From NCBI RefSeq assembly GCF_050624435.1, contig NC_134535.1:124545731-124609730 (forward strand): a stretch of 64,000 nt of DNA, in the 5' to 3' direction. Position 1 is the first letter of the stretch. Each line of letters opens with the position of its first letter. Below, one piece after another: positions 42,440-54,364 of this stretch. This stretch comes from Tenrec ecaudatus (taxonomy: Eukaryota; Chordata; Mammalia; Afrosoricida; Tenrecidae). The notes under the pieces are model-generated. The model was not told where the DNA came from. It was given only the letters and a program-made list of their open reading frames with translations, and did not search any database. The translations under genes were made by a program, and so were the position numbers.

Positions 42440-42730
42440 TAGAAGCAACTTTTTTTTAGTTTAATCAATATTTGATTTCACCAGCAAGATCTCTCCTGGG
42501 CCAAATTCCTTGGCTTTTTTCTCACTAATGCTGTTTTCATTTTTTTAAAACTTCTTTGTATTAAGCTCCGGTAATCACCATGTGTCTTTTGATTAAAAAC
42601 TATCGAGATTATGCCTTTGAGAGTAAAAAAAACAGCTCCTATAATCTTCCGAACAGACCTTGAATTTAACTGGTCCAACAGTGTAAAACTGAGAGAACTG
42701 TCTGCCGCCATCCATTGATCTCAGAGACAT
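42440..42730 (-). other. Unidentified open frame, possible retrocopy
   Basis: A minus-strand open frame at 42478-42711 begins MAADSSLSFTLLDQLNSRSV and runs 77 codons in A-rich DNA. It resembles the start of a small basic protein, but I do not recognise the family. It could be a processed-pseudogene fragment or chance. Confidence 0.2.
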
Positions 42731-44327
42731 GCTTAAATATGCGTCGTTTGGAATAAGCCTGTGTATGTATGAACTAAAATCTTTGTAGCAATGTTTTTTT
42801 TACTCACCCTCAGATCATCTGAAACGCTCTTCCAGAAATTCAAACCATTTACATCCTGTTGTTTAAGAGATTAATTAACTTGTTGCAACAGTGGCCTTCA
42901 AGTGCTCTCCTAGAGGTTCTAGAATACAGTTTTACAAGCAAATTAAGATGTTCAAATCGCCTTTATGGAATCAAAGACACACAGTGAGAAGGAAAGGGAA
43001 GAAGATGATATTAGGCTAACATACTTAAAAGAGCATGCAAAGTGTGGTGTGAGGACCACTTAACCTGAAGCCTGTGTTGCTCGCCTTCCTCAGTATCCCT
43101 CCACCACATCAACCTTTTCTACGGATGGTCTGGTTATAAGCACCAGGAGTTGATTTAAGCTTAGCAGATGCCTGCAATCAATGCACACTTGCTTTATCAG
43201 AGAGATCTACAAATGTCTTTGAGCACAGACCTCAGGGGGCTCTTCTTGCTATGCGGGGAATTACACTTTACTTCCCAGGCTGTGATTTCTCCACTGTCCA
43301 TCTCTCTCTCTCTCTCTCTCTCCCTCACTCTCAGCTTCTGATAACCCTGAGAAAATGAAATCACTCCACAACCACATTGACCCACTTACCCACATTTGGA
43401 CCCCCACACTCTGCCAGCTTCCCAATTACCATCAATCAACGATCTAAAGCCAGTCTTCTAGTTTGTCCACTTGACTGTCTCTGTTTTCCCTATCCAATGT
43501 ATCACTCAGTAATTGTCTCTTTCTTCAGCCTCACTAATTTTTCCTCTTTATCACATCCTTCCCAGTAGTAAATAAACACATGTTGTGCTATTTTCCTCCG
43601 ATTAAATTTTTTTAAAACGCAAGCCTTTTAACTATTTTTAAAGCTAGATTACCTATAAATCCACTTTTCTGCGCTCCATTTGCAGTAAAGCTTATTGAAA
43701 CAGTTTCTTGGCTGTCTTTTATACTTATTCTCTCGTTCTACTACATTGATCGACCACCACATCGCGAAATCCAACATCTTTTCAACTTTCATTTTCCTTG
43801 ATGGATCAACAGCATCAGAGTCCATCATTCCTACAATTTTCTGCACGTTCATTACTTCACTTGGAAAAGAGCTCCCTCTGCTGGTTCACCTCAGTAATTA
43901 ATCTTCCTATCTTTTCTGGCTCAGATTCTTTTATCGTTCTCACGGACAAGATGTCCCTGACCTTGGGTATTAGATCTCTTGAAATTGCTTTTCTTCTCTA
44001 AGTACATTAGTTACCTTGGTGATATCGTATAGTCTCATGACTTTAAATACTACCCATAATGCTGATAGCTTTAAAATTCTTGTAAGGGGCTTCCAAAATT
44101 CATGAAAAAATAGAATTAAAAGGTAATGGAATATATTGTATTAATAAATATTGTACAGCTACCTCAGACCCTCTCTGGACTATAGAACCCTTACCCATCA
44201 GGAAAGTCTATAGATTCTTTTATAAAAATATTTTCAGAATTTAGCCTCCCCTCACCTCTTCTACTACCACTTCCTAAGCTGTGCCACTATTTTCACTCAT
44301 CTGAATTATTCTTTAACCTCCCATCTG
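42731..44327. other. Intergenic, little recognised
   Basis: AT-rich; includes the TC microsatellite and a short mariner-like motif near 44088 (GGGGCTTCCAAAATTCATGA). No gene seen. Confidence 0.4.
43300..43323. repeat. TC microsatellite
   Basis: About 11 TC units with a TCCC end. Confidence 0.9.
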
Positions 44328-44342
44328 AACTCTCCCTTTTTT

Positions 44343-45101
44343 ATTTAAAAAATCATTTTATTGGGGGCTCGTACAACTCTTACCACAATCCATACATCCA
44401 TCCCTCGTGTCAAGCACATTTGTACTTTTGTTGCCATCATTATTTTCAAAACATTTTCTTTCTACTTGAACCCCTTGTATTAGCTCCTCACTTTCCCCCT
44501 TTCCTCTCCCACCCTCCCTCCCTCACCCTTGATAACTTATACATTTTTTTTCATGTCTTACACTGATCAGTGTCTCCCTTCACCCACTTTTCTGTTGTCT
44601 GTCCCCCAGGGAGGGGGTTATATGTAGATCATTGTGATCAGTCCCCCTTTTGCCTTCTACCTATCCCTTACCTTCCTGGTACCACTACTCTCATTATTGG
44701 TCCTGAGGGCTTTATCTGTCCTGGATTCCCTGTGTTTCCAGCTCTTATCTGTACCAGTGTACAGGTAGAATTGGGATCATGATAATGGGGGGAGGGGGAG
44801 TATTAAAGAACTAAAGGAAAGTTGTATGTTTCATTGGTACTATATTGCACCCAGACAGCCTCATCTTCTTCCTGCAACTCTTCTGTAAGGGGATGTCCAA
44901 TTGCTTCCAGATGGGCTTTGGGTCTCCACTTCACACTCCCCCTCATTCACAATGATATGATTTTGGTTTTTTTTTTTGTTCTTTGGTGCCTGATACCTTT
45001 TCCTATTGACACCTCATGATCACACAGGCTTGTATGCTTCTTCCATGTGGACTTTCTTCAAGCCTTTAAGGCCCCAGATACTTTATCTTTTAATAGCCTG
45101 G
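44343..45101 (-). mobile_element. LINE (L1-type) 3' end, inverted
   Basis: Starts on plus as AAAAATCATTTTATTGGGGG (tail) and runs to about 45101. Flanked by GAACTCTCCCTTTTT and GGACTCTCCCTTTCT, a target-site duplication typical of LINE insertion. Confidence 0.75.
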
Positions 45102-45204
45102 ACTCTCCCTTTCTAACCTTTCACTGCCCTCATTTTCCAGCAGTCTAGTACCAACAGAAAAGTCAAATTTCTTTTTAAAAATACCAGTTAACTCACTCAG
45201 AGTA

Positions 45205-45622
45205 ACGTCAACCAAGATCAACCCCCTCCCATTGAGTTGATTCTGACTCACAGCAACTCTATAGGGCTTCCAAGGCTATAAATCTGTATGGACTCAGACA
45301 GCCTCATCTCTTTCCTGAAGAGCCATTGGTTTGAACTGTCAGCCTTGTTGTTGGAAGCCTGTTAGCAGTCCAAAGTGGACCTCAGATTTCCACTCAAACC
45401 ACATAAGCCAACCTCACTGCATCAAGTTGATTTGGACTCATAGCGAGCCTATACAGGGTTCCCATAAATCTTTCTAGGAGCAGAGAGCCTCTTGAGGATG
45501 GCTGCTGGTTTGAACTGCTGAACTTGTGATCAGCAGTCCAATGTTTACCCAACAGGGCTCCTCCAGCACCACACTCACCACCACTGAGCTGATTCCAACT
45601 CATAGCGACCCTATAGGAGAGC
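45205..45622 (-). mobile_element. Tandem run of AfroSINE copies
   Basis: Three reverse copies head to tail: 45225-45390, 45400-45565 and the beginning of a third to 45622. Each opens with a motif like TTGATTCTGACTCACAGCA or GATTTGGACTCATAGCGAGC; the second ends CCAACAGGGCTCCT. Confidence 0.7.
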
Positions 45623-46214
45623 ATGTTAGGTAGCTAGATTTAGGAACAGGGAGGGTGTCACTCCCATGTCTGCAAAGGACCCTATAAAGCAGGTGGAAAA
45701 AAATCAGGCAAACATTAGATGCCTATGAAGACCCCAAACTGAGCATGCTCACGCTAAAGCACCTGAGCCAGGTGGGAGATACACCTGGGAAGTCCAAACT
45801 AGGCCCAGGCTCATGACTCACCCAGATAGACTTAACTTAGCCAATGAGGTCGACCAGTACCATCAACCATGCCTCCCCAGCTAAAGCCTTGAAATATCCT
45901 GACTGTGGGAAGGCTACTCTCTCTTGCCCTGCTCCTTATGGTCAGAGGTGGGTGGAGGGGAGGTTTTCCCTCCCAGAACTCCCTCCGCCTCTCAGGTGCA
46001 CATGCAACTGCTCCAGGCCTCTAGGCCACATGCTCTTAGCCTCTAGAGTTCTTGAGCTTCTGGCCTCTTGGGATTCCACATGTGGGTGCTCTTTTTCACG
46101 TGGTTGATCGGGCCCCGTTGTGAACCCCTTTGAGACTGTAAAACCCAAAACTTGTCCTGTCCTTCATAAAACCCACTTGGATCACACAACAGGTTTTAGT
46201 GTGAATTCTTTCAT

Positions 46215-46380
46215 AATGCGGAACCAAGAACCGAGTTATTATCCACTGACACTGCAACTCTTTACAAGAGTAGAAAGTCTCATCTTCCTCCAGAAGATCA
46301 GCTAGTGGTTTTGAACGACTGACCTCATGATTAGCAGCCCATTGCGTAACCCAGTGCACCACCAAGGCTCCTTCCAGCAC
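46215..46380 (-). mobile_element. AfroSINE
   Basis: Reverse copy: AGTAGAAAGTCTCATCTTCC, GATCAGCTAGTGGTTTTGAA and CAGTGCACCACCAAGGCTCC. Confidence 0.75.
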
Positions 46381-46594
46381 CACTAGAGCTCCTTGATGTC
46401 TTTACAGTGGACCACAAGCCCACTCTGGTTGCCCCGCTTAATAACGTTTACCCTTTGCTTAATGTGTTTCAGTCGTATTCACCATCCTACTTTAATTCCT
46501 TGCATACTGACTTCCATGTGCCAGGAACATTCCTGCTAGATAGCTCCATATGGTGTCACTTGCTCATCCCTGTCAAGGTTCTAAAACCAAACCA

Positions 46595-46950
46595 AACCTA
46601 ACTCAATGCTGACTCACAGGGACCGCGTAGGACAGGATAGAACTGATGTGAGTTTCTGAGGCTGTAACTTTTTCTTTTTTAAAATCATTTTATTGGGGGC
46701 TCATACAATTCTTATCACAATCCAGCCATCACATCCATCCATTGTGTCAAGCACATTTGTACATCTGTTGTCATCATCATTCTCAAAACATTGTCTTCCT
46801 ACTTGAGCCCTTGCTATCAGCTCCTCATGTTGTCCCCTCCCTTCCCAGAGGCTGTCACTTTACAGGAGTAGAAAGCCCAATCCTTCGGAGGGAGGCTGAT
46901 GGTTCCAAATTGCAGAATTTGCTTAACCACTAAGCCACCAGGGTGCCTTC
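46595..46950 (-). mobile_element. AfroSINE split by a LINE 3' end
   Basis: CTCAATGCTGACTCACAGGG to 46672, then 46852-46950 with GAGTAGAAAGCCCAATCCTT and CTAAGCCACCAGGGTGCC; the LINE tail at 46676-46851 lies between. Confidence 0.78.
46676..46851 (-). mobile_element. LINE (L1-type) 3' end, 5' truncated, nested in an AfroSINE
   Basis: AAAATCATTTTATTGGGGGC to CCTCCCTTCCC interrupts a minus-strand AfroSINE that runs 46595-46672 and 46852-46950. Confidence 0.72.
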
Positions 46951-46999
46951 TCAAGGTATCAAAGGAGGGGAAGAAAGACAAAACCCCAAGCAACCTTGT

Positions 47000-47940
47000 C
47001 AACAAGAAGCCTTCATTGTACAGCAGCTGGGAATTCTTTTAGGTATTAAGGTTTCTCTGCATGCTCCAGAGTGTATGTCTTAGCCTGAGTCACTGGCAAC
47101 CTCCTGTGAGTGCTCCTTCACCGATGACATTCTGGGACAATAACCCCATCTTTTATTCCGTGGAGTTTACATTCTGGTGAAGAGACTGATAAGAAAGCCA
47201 GCAGGAATGAAGGTGTGGTGAGGGCGTGCTTGCAGGATCTTCCCGGAGAGAGGGGAAGGTCATTGCCCAGAAGGGAGGCATCACAGCTAACTCCTGGAAT
47301 GAGTCATCTTGCTGGGGAAATGGAAGGAGGGACTTTGAGCCTGCTCTCCGACAGCCTGAGTCCAACCAGAGAGACACCATTCTTTCTGGTGGGACTTTGT
47401 GCACTTTATTTAACTCCGTGCCTTGTTTTCTCCTCTGTAGAGGGGGGAGAGGAAACAAATGAAAACAATGGAACATAATCTACAGGGTTCCTTTAAAAGT
47501 GACATATGGAAGGCAAGTTGCCTAGCCCCAGTACACCTTCCATAAATGTGTGCTCTGGCCAGTCAGGTTGGCATCGGAAGGCTAACCACAGTGGGTGATG
47601 GCAGGGTTGGGACAGCAAAACTGGGACTTGAGAATGACTGGGAGGCTCTCTTGATTCTTAGAGAACTTGAAAGAGGAAAAATGAATTAGCTGGTGATCCT
47701 GAGGAACTAGCGTAGAAGATCTGGGTCCCGAATGGCAACAGGGCATAGCTTTTATACATACATTTATCTTCATGAGCAAAGCCAAAGAAGCAGGATAGGC
47801 AGGGATTTCCAGTGCAGACATGGTGGTTCAGGAAGGAGGAAGGGGCGTATGGATGGGTGCGTTTGGGAATGAGGAAGTACCTGGGGTGTGGCAGTGCATT
47901 GGGTTTCTTTTCCAATGGCTACAATTCCCTATTAGGATTT
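47000..47940. other. Intergenic, nothing recognised
   Basis: No open frame with a recognisable domain and no named repeat. Confidence 0.45.
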
Positions 47941-47947
47941 TGCATAT

Positions 47948-48540
47948 GTTGTGGGTTGGAATAAATGACAGTCACTATAATGTTTTGATAATTTAGAAGA
48001 GTCTTTATTCGGATACAACTGCACTGCTAGAATCTAAAGGCGATTCTTTGATTGCAGTCCCGAGTCAACATTTTCGCCCATCTTTTAAGGCAAAAAAAAA
48101 CAACAAAAAACACCCCTCATTTATTCTTTGTGTAAGGTTTAAGCAAGCAAATACATAAAACAAAATTAATACATAATACAAATACATAAAACAAAATTAA
48201 TGTTACTGTTCTTTAGGGCTAGGGAGCGTTACAGGGTACAGCATTGCTTATACCATTCTGGTAACTTGAAGAAGAGCAAGCATGCATTACAGGGTACATT
48301 CCTTATAAAAGAAACAATGCCAAAATTAACTATAATTGACTATAATGTCCTGGTTATCATAACAAGATGAACTACACCATTCAGATTATAATATCAAACA
48401 GAACAATATTAAAGCAAATGATATATTGAAGAATAGTCAAAACTTATTGTAGTGTCCAGAACCTGGGTACATGAGAATGTATCCTAAAATCAACAATTTG
48501 TAGGACTTTCTGAAATGGGAGGGGGAAGGAGGCAGGTCAC
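47948..48540 (-). mobile_element. Possible LTR end (unassigned)
   Basis: Read on the minus strand it ends AATAAAGACTCTTCTAA then TTCCAACCCACAACA, resembling an LTR R-U5 with polyadenylation signal and CA terminus. The other end and a target duplication were not found. It could instead be another polyadenylated retroelement. Confidence 0.3.
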
Positions 48541-48689
48541 TCAGCAGCTAAAAAAATGGAGTTTCTCTTGCTAGTCTGCCTCACAGTGAGTTTGGTTGGT
48601 TTGGTCATTGTGATCTTTACCGTTAATCAAAATGTTGTTGGTTTGAATCCACTCAGAGGTACTAAAAAGAAAAACCAAAAACCAAACTC

Positions 48690-49085
48690 AAATGCCATGT
48701 ACAGTCAATGCCGACTCCTAGGCACCCAATAGGGCCAAGTGGAAGTGCCTGGGTGAGGTTGTTGGCATGTGACTCTAACGGTTTAGGGCAGCAATTCTCA
48801 ATCTGTGAGTCACGACCCCTTTGGGGATCGAACGACCCTTTCACAGGGGTTACCTGATTCATAGCTGTAGCAAAATTACAGTGATGAAGTATCAACAAAA
48901 ATAATTTTATGGTTGGGGTCACCACAACATGAGGAACTGTATGAAAGGGTCTCTGCATTAGGACAATTGAGAACCACTCGCTTAGGGGAATAGAAAGCTC
49001 TGTCTCGTTAGGAGAGGCTAGTGGTTTCAAACTGCTGACCCTGAGGATCACAACCCAATGCATAACCACTATACCCCCAGGACTT
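48690..49085 (-). mobile_element. AfroSINE split by SPIN
   Basis: CAGTCAATGCCGACTCCTAG before, and GAATAGAAAGCTCTGTCTCG then CACTATACCCCCAGGAC after the SPIN at 48789-48979. Confidence 0.78.
48789..48979 (-). mobile_element. SPIN (hAT) transposon nested in an AfroSINE
   Basis: Begins CAGCAATTCTCAATCTGTGA and ends AATTGAGAACCACTC. Flanks GTTTAGGG and GCTTAGGG agree at 7 of 8. The host AfroSINE resumes on the far side as GGGGAATAGAAAGCTC. Confidence 0.9.
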
Positions 49086-49974
49086 GACTGAAAAGGAAAG
49101 GCCTGGAGATTTACTTCTGATCTACTTGGTCAACTGGATGGATGCCAGTCCTTAAGGTAGAAGAGACAGGACAAGAAGCACGTTTTGGTGGCAGAAATGA
49201 GATCAGGTGAGTCTCGGGCAACTCCTTAATAGCTAAAGAGAGATTTCAAAGAGAGAGATGCACATACCAGTGTGGAACAGAGGCAGGATACACACATAGT
49301 TGTGGACATATGCAGAGAATAGGGAGTTATCAGAAGAGATTCCAGAAAAGCTTGCTCAGAGGGGTGTGCCATTGTTGTTTTTGAGTCATGGGCACTTGTA
49401 AAAAATCCAATCAACATTATTTATCTGCTCTCCTGTAAAAAACACCCAAAACTAAAATTCTGGGGATCTCATGAGTCTCTTACAGCAGCTTCATGAAATC
49501 CTTTTGAACATCTAATACAGCGTGAGAAGAAAAAAAATGTGTCTAAAGCAGAATCCCCAGAAAGAATAAAATAAAGGGAAACTTTAACTTTCTTTCATGT
49601 AGAAAGTAAACATAAAGTACTGGTATTGTGGAAGCCAGTGAATGTTTCAAGCAAGTCTTGTCAAAAAGTGCCAAATGCTTCTGAGAATTAAGGCCTAAAG
49701 TCTATTCACTGGGTTTGCAGACAGGAAGGATTTGATATCATGAAGAGAGTATTTGCAGGGGTCACTCAGGCCAGGGATATTCCACGTGGTCCCGGGGTTG
49801 AGAGAGATAAAGGAAACAGAAAGACACTGAGAAATCTCTTGTGATGGGAAATGAGAGGGAAAATGGAATTGGAGGGGTGGAGGGTGTTATAGGTAGTATT
49901 AAAGGCCTATGAAAAGGCACTAGAGTCATGAGGTAGCATTCTAGTGGTAATGCAATGGAAGGCCCAAATTATAG
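49086..49974. other. Intergenic, nothing recognised
   Basis: No gene or named repeat seen upstream of the RTE element. Confidence 0.45.
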
Positions 49975-51770
49975 CGTGATATCATTGATATCAATCACTA
50001 GTAAAACTTTGCTTAAGATCATCCAACTACAGTTGCAGCAGTACTTTCACAGGAAAGTGATAGAAGTTCAGCCCAGATTCAGAAGAGGATGTGTGTCTTG
50101 GCTCAAAACAGAGAATACCAGATAGATGTTTACTTGTGTTTCATTGACTATGCAAAGGCATTTGACTGTGTGAACCATAATAAACTATAGGTAACCTTGA
50201 GAAGAATGGGAATCCCAGAACACTTCATTGTGCTCATGAGGAACTTGTACATGGATCAAGAGGCAGTTGTGCAAACAGAACTAGGGAAAGATGTGAGTCA
50301 GGGTTGTAGCCCCTTACCATATTTGTTCAAACTGTATGCTGAGCAAATCATCAGAGAAGAGCGTGTTATCAGCATCAGAGGAAGGTTTATTAACAACCTG
50401 CAATATGTAGATGACATAACCTTGCTTGCTGAAATTGAGGAGGACTTAAAACACTTGCTGATGAAGATCAAGGACTGCAGCCTTCAATATGGATTACAAC
50501 TCAATGTAAGGAAGTTGTCGAGGATTTTGTCTTACTTGGATCCACAATCAATGCTCATAGAAGAGATCAAAAGATGTATCACACTAGGCAAATCTGCTAT
50601 ACACGACTTTTTAAGAGTATTGAAGAGCAAGGATGCTACTTTGAGGACTAGGTACACTTACTCAATGCCATGGTATTTCCATTACCTCATAAGCATGCGA
50701 AAGTTGGACATTGAATAAGGGAGACCATAGAAGAAGGCCCACTGCAACCGCAATAACAACAACCTAATCCACTTAAATCATATGTAGGGCTTCTGAAGTT
50801 TTACAAATCTTTACTGGAACAGACAGCCTTATCTGTCACCCATGGAGTGAATGGTGGGGTGCTTCATGTCAATATACAGTCATCATTAAATGTGTTCTAC
50901 AAAACTCGTAACAGTGGGCACTATCTGTAGTATTGAGTTCTCCGAAAGCACCAATCTCCTCCTTGTCCCCACTGCAGTCACCTCCAACCTACTAGTTCTA
51001 AGCTATTGGGACACTGGGCCTCTTGCTTCTACCAGAATCCTTTGAAGCCAGACAGAGTGTCCTATTTGAGCAGCACAATGTACCCATTCAGAGTAACAGC
51101 ACACCCACAGCAAAGAGCTGTGGAGGGAGCACTCAGAGTTAGCTGTGTTCCAGGAAAATGCCTCCCAAGCAGCAGCCCTTAGGCGGCTTCACCATTCAGA
51201 GACATAGTAACTTGTCACTGTTGTTGTGTGCCCGCTAGTGGATTCTGATTCACAGCTACCTTGTAGGACCAAGTAGAACTAACTGGCCCATAAGATTGGG
51301 TCCAAAAACCAAACTCACTGTCATTAGGTCAATGCTGACTTGCAGCTACATCTTGAGGGTTTCCAACACTGTACCTGTTTACTGGAGTAGAAAGCCCAGT
51401 CTTTCTCACGAGGAGCCCCTGCTGGTTTCAAACTGGTGACCATATGGCTCTCAGCCCAATGCAAAACCACTAGGTGACCAACTCTTTAAGATTGTTTAGG
51501 CAAAAGAACAAACAAATCTGCCTTGGAAGAAGTACAGCCAGAATGCTCTTTAGAGGCACAGATGGCAAGACTTTGCCTCACATATTTTAGACATGTCATC
51601 AGGCAAGAATGGTCCCTAGAGAAGGATATCATGCTTGGAAAAGCAGAGGGACAGCAAAAAGGGAAAGGCCCTTGACAAGATGGACGAATTGACAAGTGGC
51701 TACAACAATGGGCACAAACATAAGACACAAGCACAGGACTGGGTAGTGTCTTGTTTGTTCTTCATAATTC
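49975..51770 (+). mobile_element. RTE-type (BovB-related) LINE with reverse transcriptase region
   Basis: Encodes part of a reverse transcriptase: motif A as CFIDYAKAFDCV, then RRMGIPEHFIVLMRNLY, SQGCSPLPYLFKLYAEQIIR and the catalytic motif C as QYVDDITLLAE. It has an in-frame stop after NHNKL at about 50188 and then reads open 50197-50718 (173 codons). The 3' part resumes at 51490-51770 after SINE insertions (50745-51482). This is the afrotherian RTE1 class, 5' truncated and inactive. Confidence 0.8.
51220..51482 (-). mobile_element. AfroSINE copies inside an RTE element
   Basis: 51220-51300 partial (GGATTCTGATTCACAGCTAC) and 51310-51482 more complete (AGTAGAAAGCCCAGTCTTTC, AAACCACTAGGTGACCA). 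A short piece also lies at 50765-50860. Confidence 0.62.
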
Positions 51771-51898
51771 ATAATTAGTACCAACGGGAGGGACCCTAAG
51801 GAGAATCATGTCTGCCACAGACTGTCTTTCCCATCCTTCTCCCCTAGAGGCTGGTGGTTGCCAACAAGCCACCATAAGCTTAACCCTCATCACTTAAC

Positions 51899-52390
51899 TG
51901 TAGGGAACTGCGTGTCTCCCCACCCTGGATTTTAGCCATGAATTTACTCTCGGTTTCCTGCCATACAAACTGCCCTGAGGTTTTACTGCCCTTTGTCTCA
52001 ATTCCTGCCAGAGGGTGGCTGCCTTGACCCTTGCTAGGATTGGTGCTCTTTCACTAGCAGCTGCTATGCTCATTGGTCAATACATGACTGATGTCATCTC
52101 CCCCCAGGCTCACCAGGAATGCTTCATTAGCATACTTACCTGTTTGATCAGTTGCCCGCCATTTCTTCCTTGTTTGAAGATGCACGACTATTGGCTACCT
52201 CAGCTGTACCTTATTTTACATGTGACGTAATGGTGCCAGCCCCTCACTAGCTATTTAAACCTCTGCTCTCAACTCAATAAATGAGGCTTGATCAGATTCC
52301 TGTCTTGCCTCCATCTCTCCGTGCCCTTGCCCATCTTCATTCCCAGTCCCTCTTTCGGTCCACGTTGTTGATGTCCCGCTGGTCGGGACA
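51899..52390 (+). mobile_element. Solo LTR of an endogenous retrovirus
   Basis: 492-base fossil LTR starting TGTAGGG and ending GGGACA, with a perfect 6-base target duplication CTTAAC (51893-51898 and 52391-52396). CCAAT-type motifs (ATTGGTCAA, ATTGGCTAC), a TATA-like CTATTTAAACC and a polyadenylation signal AATAAA follow in retroviral order. The 6-base duplication would suit a class II (betaretrovirus-like) origin. No internal viral sequence remains. The clean duplication suggests a moderately young insertion. Confidence 0.85.
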
Positions 52391-52396
52391 CTTAAC

Positions 52397-53199
52397 CATT
52401 GCTCCACCTGATCCTATATTTTCCATCCACTCTTTGTTATCTCTCACCTATGAAGGTACACTTCCTGATGGCAAAATTGTCTTTTACTAAGGTTCCCTTG
52501 TAAGGAAAATCCTAATAAGGGATTTTAAACATTAGAAAAGAAACCCAATGCCCTGCCTCATCCCCAGGTACTTCCTCATTCTTAGAAGGCACCACAATGC
52601 CCTTCCTCCCCTCCTAACCACGTCTGCACTAGATATCCCCTCTTCTTCCCCTTCTGTGCCCTTGCTCCTCAGACAAAGTGTAAAAGTTATGCCCGCCTGC
52701 CATATGAGGCCCAGATCTTACAGACCGCTAGTTCCTCTGGGTGGCTGGCTAATCTATTTTTCCTTTACAAGTTCAAGAGCGTGGCCTGGTCATTCCTGAG
52801 TCACAGATTTGAATCCATTTGATCTGAATCCATTTGACACCAGGGTCGTTCATGAACAGCAATCGATTGAAGAGCTCGCTGCGTGGGAGAAGATGGATTC
52901 AGATGAGAAGAGGGAAACAAGAATGACGTCCCACATCCACATAATTTTACATTCCTGGGACAGTTTAGAAAAGTACATTTATTTGCTGGATCTTAAAACC
53001 TCCCCACAATCCCCTCACACATGTACACTGAATCCCGTTATAGGGTAACAGTCCCGTTATAGGGTAACAGTCCTTGCAGCTTGAAATGAAGCCCTTTAAG
53101 CAGGTTAACATTCCTAAAGTGTGGATTGGTGAGCAAATCCATCTCATGGAGACTGAGCTAGAAGAAGTTAATGCCTCTAATTTTATGTAAGGTGTTGTG
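52397..53199. other. Intergenic, nothing firm recognised
   Basis: Contains a near-perfect tandem duplication of CCCGTTATAGGGTAACAGT at about 53034-53072. No gene seen. Confidence 0.45.
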
Positions 53200-53480
53200 T
53201 TTGTTTGCTAATCATGGTAAAATCTATATAACAAACTTTGCAATTTTATCCCTATAATTCAGTGGCACCGATCACATCCATGACCATCCTCACTGCCTAG
53301 TGCCAAAAGTTTTCCATTGTCCTCCACACACAAACTGTCCCTGTGAAGCAATCACTCACCATTTCATTCTCCTGACAACCCCTACTAGTGACTTCTCTGT
53401 TTTCTGTCTCTGTGAATTCGCTTATTCTAAAGAGTCTCGTGGGTTACAGTCGCTTGTAACCATTCCTTTTCCCTGCACCT
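53200..53480 (+). mobile_element. Ancient L1 3' UTR fragment
   Basis: GCAATTTTATCCCTATAATT, CAGTGGCACCGATCACATCC and CTCTGTGAATTCGCTTATTC match the L1M 3' UTR. Confidence 0.6.
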
Positions 53481-53617
53481 GACGTTTATTGCAGAGGGGA
53501 ACAGTGGATGAAACAACTCTACAGGTACCCCCCCCCCCCCATCTGAGATGAACTGAGAAGGAGCCTTCCCAGAAAATTCTAGGAATTGTGAAGGGGCCTG
53601 GGCACCAACCAAAACCT

Positions 53618-54330
53618 TTGCTGTGGAGTTAAGTCCAGCTAATGGGGACCCTGTGTTAGTCTGGGTAGAGTAGAGAAACAAATCCATAGAAACTCATATG
53701 TGTACACGAGAGAGGTGTTTTTTGTATCAGAGAGTTTTATATAAAGGGTAATTGTACATTAAGAAAGCATCCCAGCCCAGTCCCCATAATTCCGATATTA
53801 GCCCATATGTACCAATCTATGAAGTCTTCAAACACATGTAATGATGCTGAATGCCGCAGGCCAGTGGGTAGAAAGTCTTTGGACCTCTGTGTGGCTTCTC
53901 CAGCTTCAGAGGTCTGGTTGCATCAGGGTAGGTCCACGTGGCTTCTCCAGCTCAGGGCACTTAGGTAGTTCCATGTGTTTTGTCAGTTACACTGCCTCTC
54001 AGGGAGTGGCAGAGGGAGAAGTGTCTCCTGCCTCCAAGAAGGAATGCAGGATTTTCCAGAATTCTCAGGAGAGAGCCATGCACACACAGAGGCTCCCTCT
54101 GATTGGCTGTGATCCCATTGGCAGACGACACTCCACCCTTTCACTCGTAATTCTCTCAAATTGACACCAGATTATGTAACTACCACAGACCCCAAATGCT
54201 GTAGCATAGAACGTCTCCAGAAGGTTTTCTTGGCGGCAATCTTTATAGATACAGAACACCAGGTCTTTGTTCGGAGAGTGGCTAGTTGGGTTAAAACCTG
54301 CAACCTTAGGTTAGGTTGTGGTGAGTTGTA
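53618..54330 (-). mobile_element. AfroSINE split by an ERVL-type LTR
   Basis: 53618-53651 (TGGAGTTAAGTCCAGCTAAT) and 54188-54330 (CAAATGCTGTAGCATAGAAC, CTTTGTTCGGAGAGTGGCTA) surround the LTR. Confidence 0.6.
53652..54187 (+). mobile_element. ERVL-type (MLT2-like) solo LTR inserted in an AfroSINE
   Basis: 536 bases from TGTGTTAGTCTGGGTA to AACTACCACA with a 5-base duplication GACCC (53647-53651 and 54188-54192). Minus-strand AfroSINE sequence continues on both sides. Part of it (about 53985-54130) is included in the inverted duplication, so the LTR was present before the duplication. Confidence 0.82.
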
Positions 54331-54364
54331 GCATCAATTTCAACTGACAGCAAAATCAATATGA

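Noticed and set aside
45205-45622. CRISPR-like direct repeats
   Set aside because: These are tandemly inserted AfroSINEs of differing sequence in a mammalian genome, not a repeat-spacer array.
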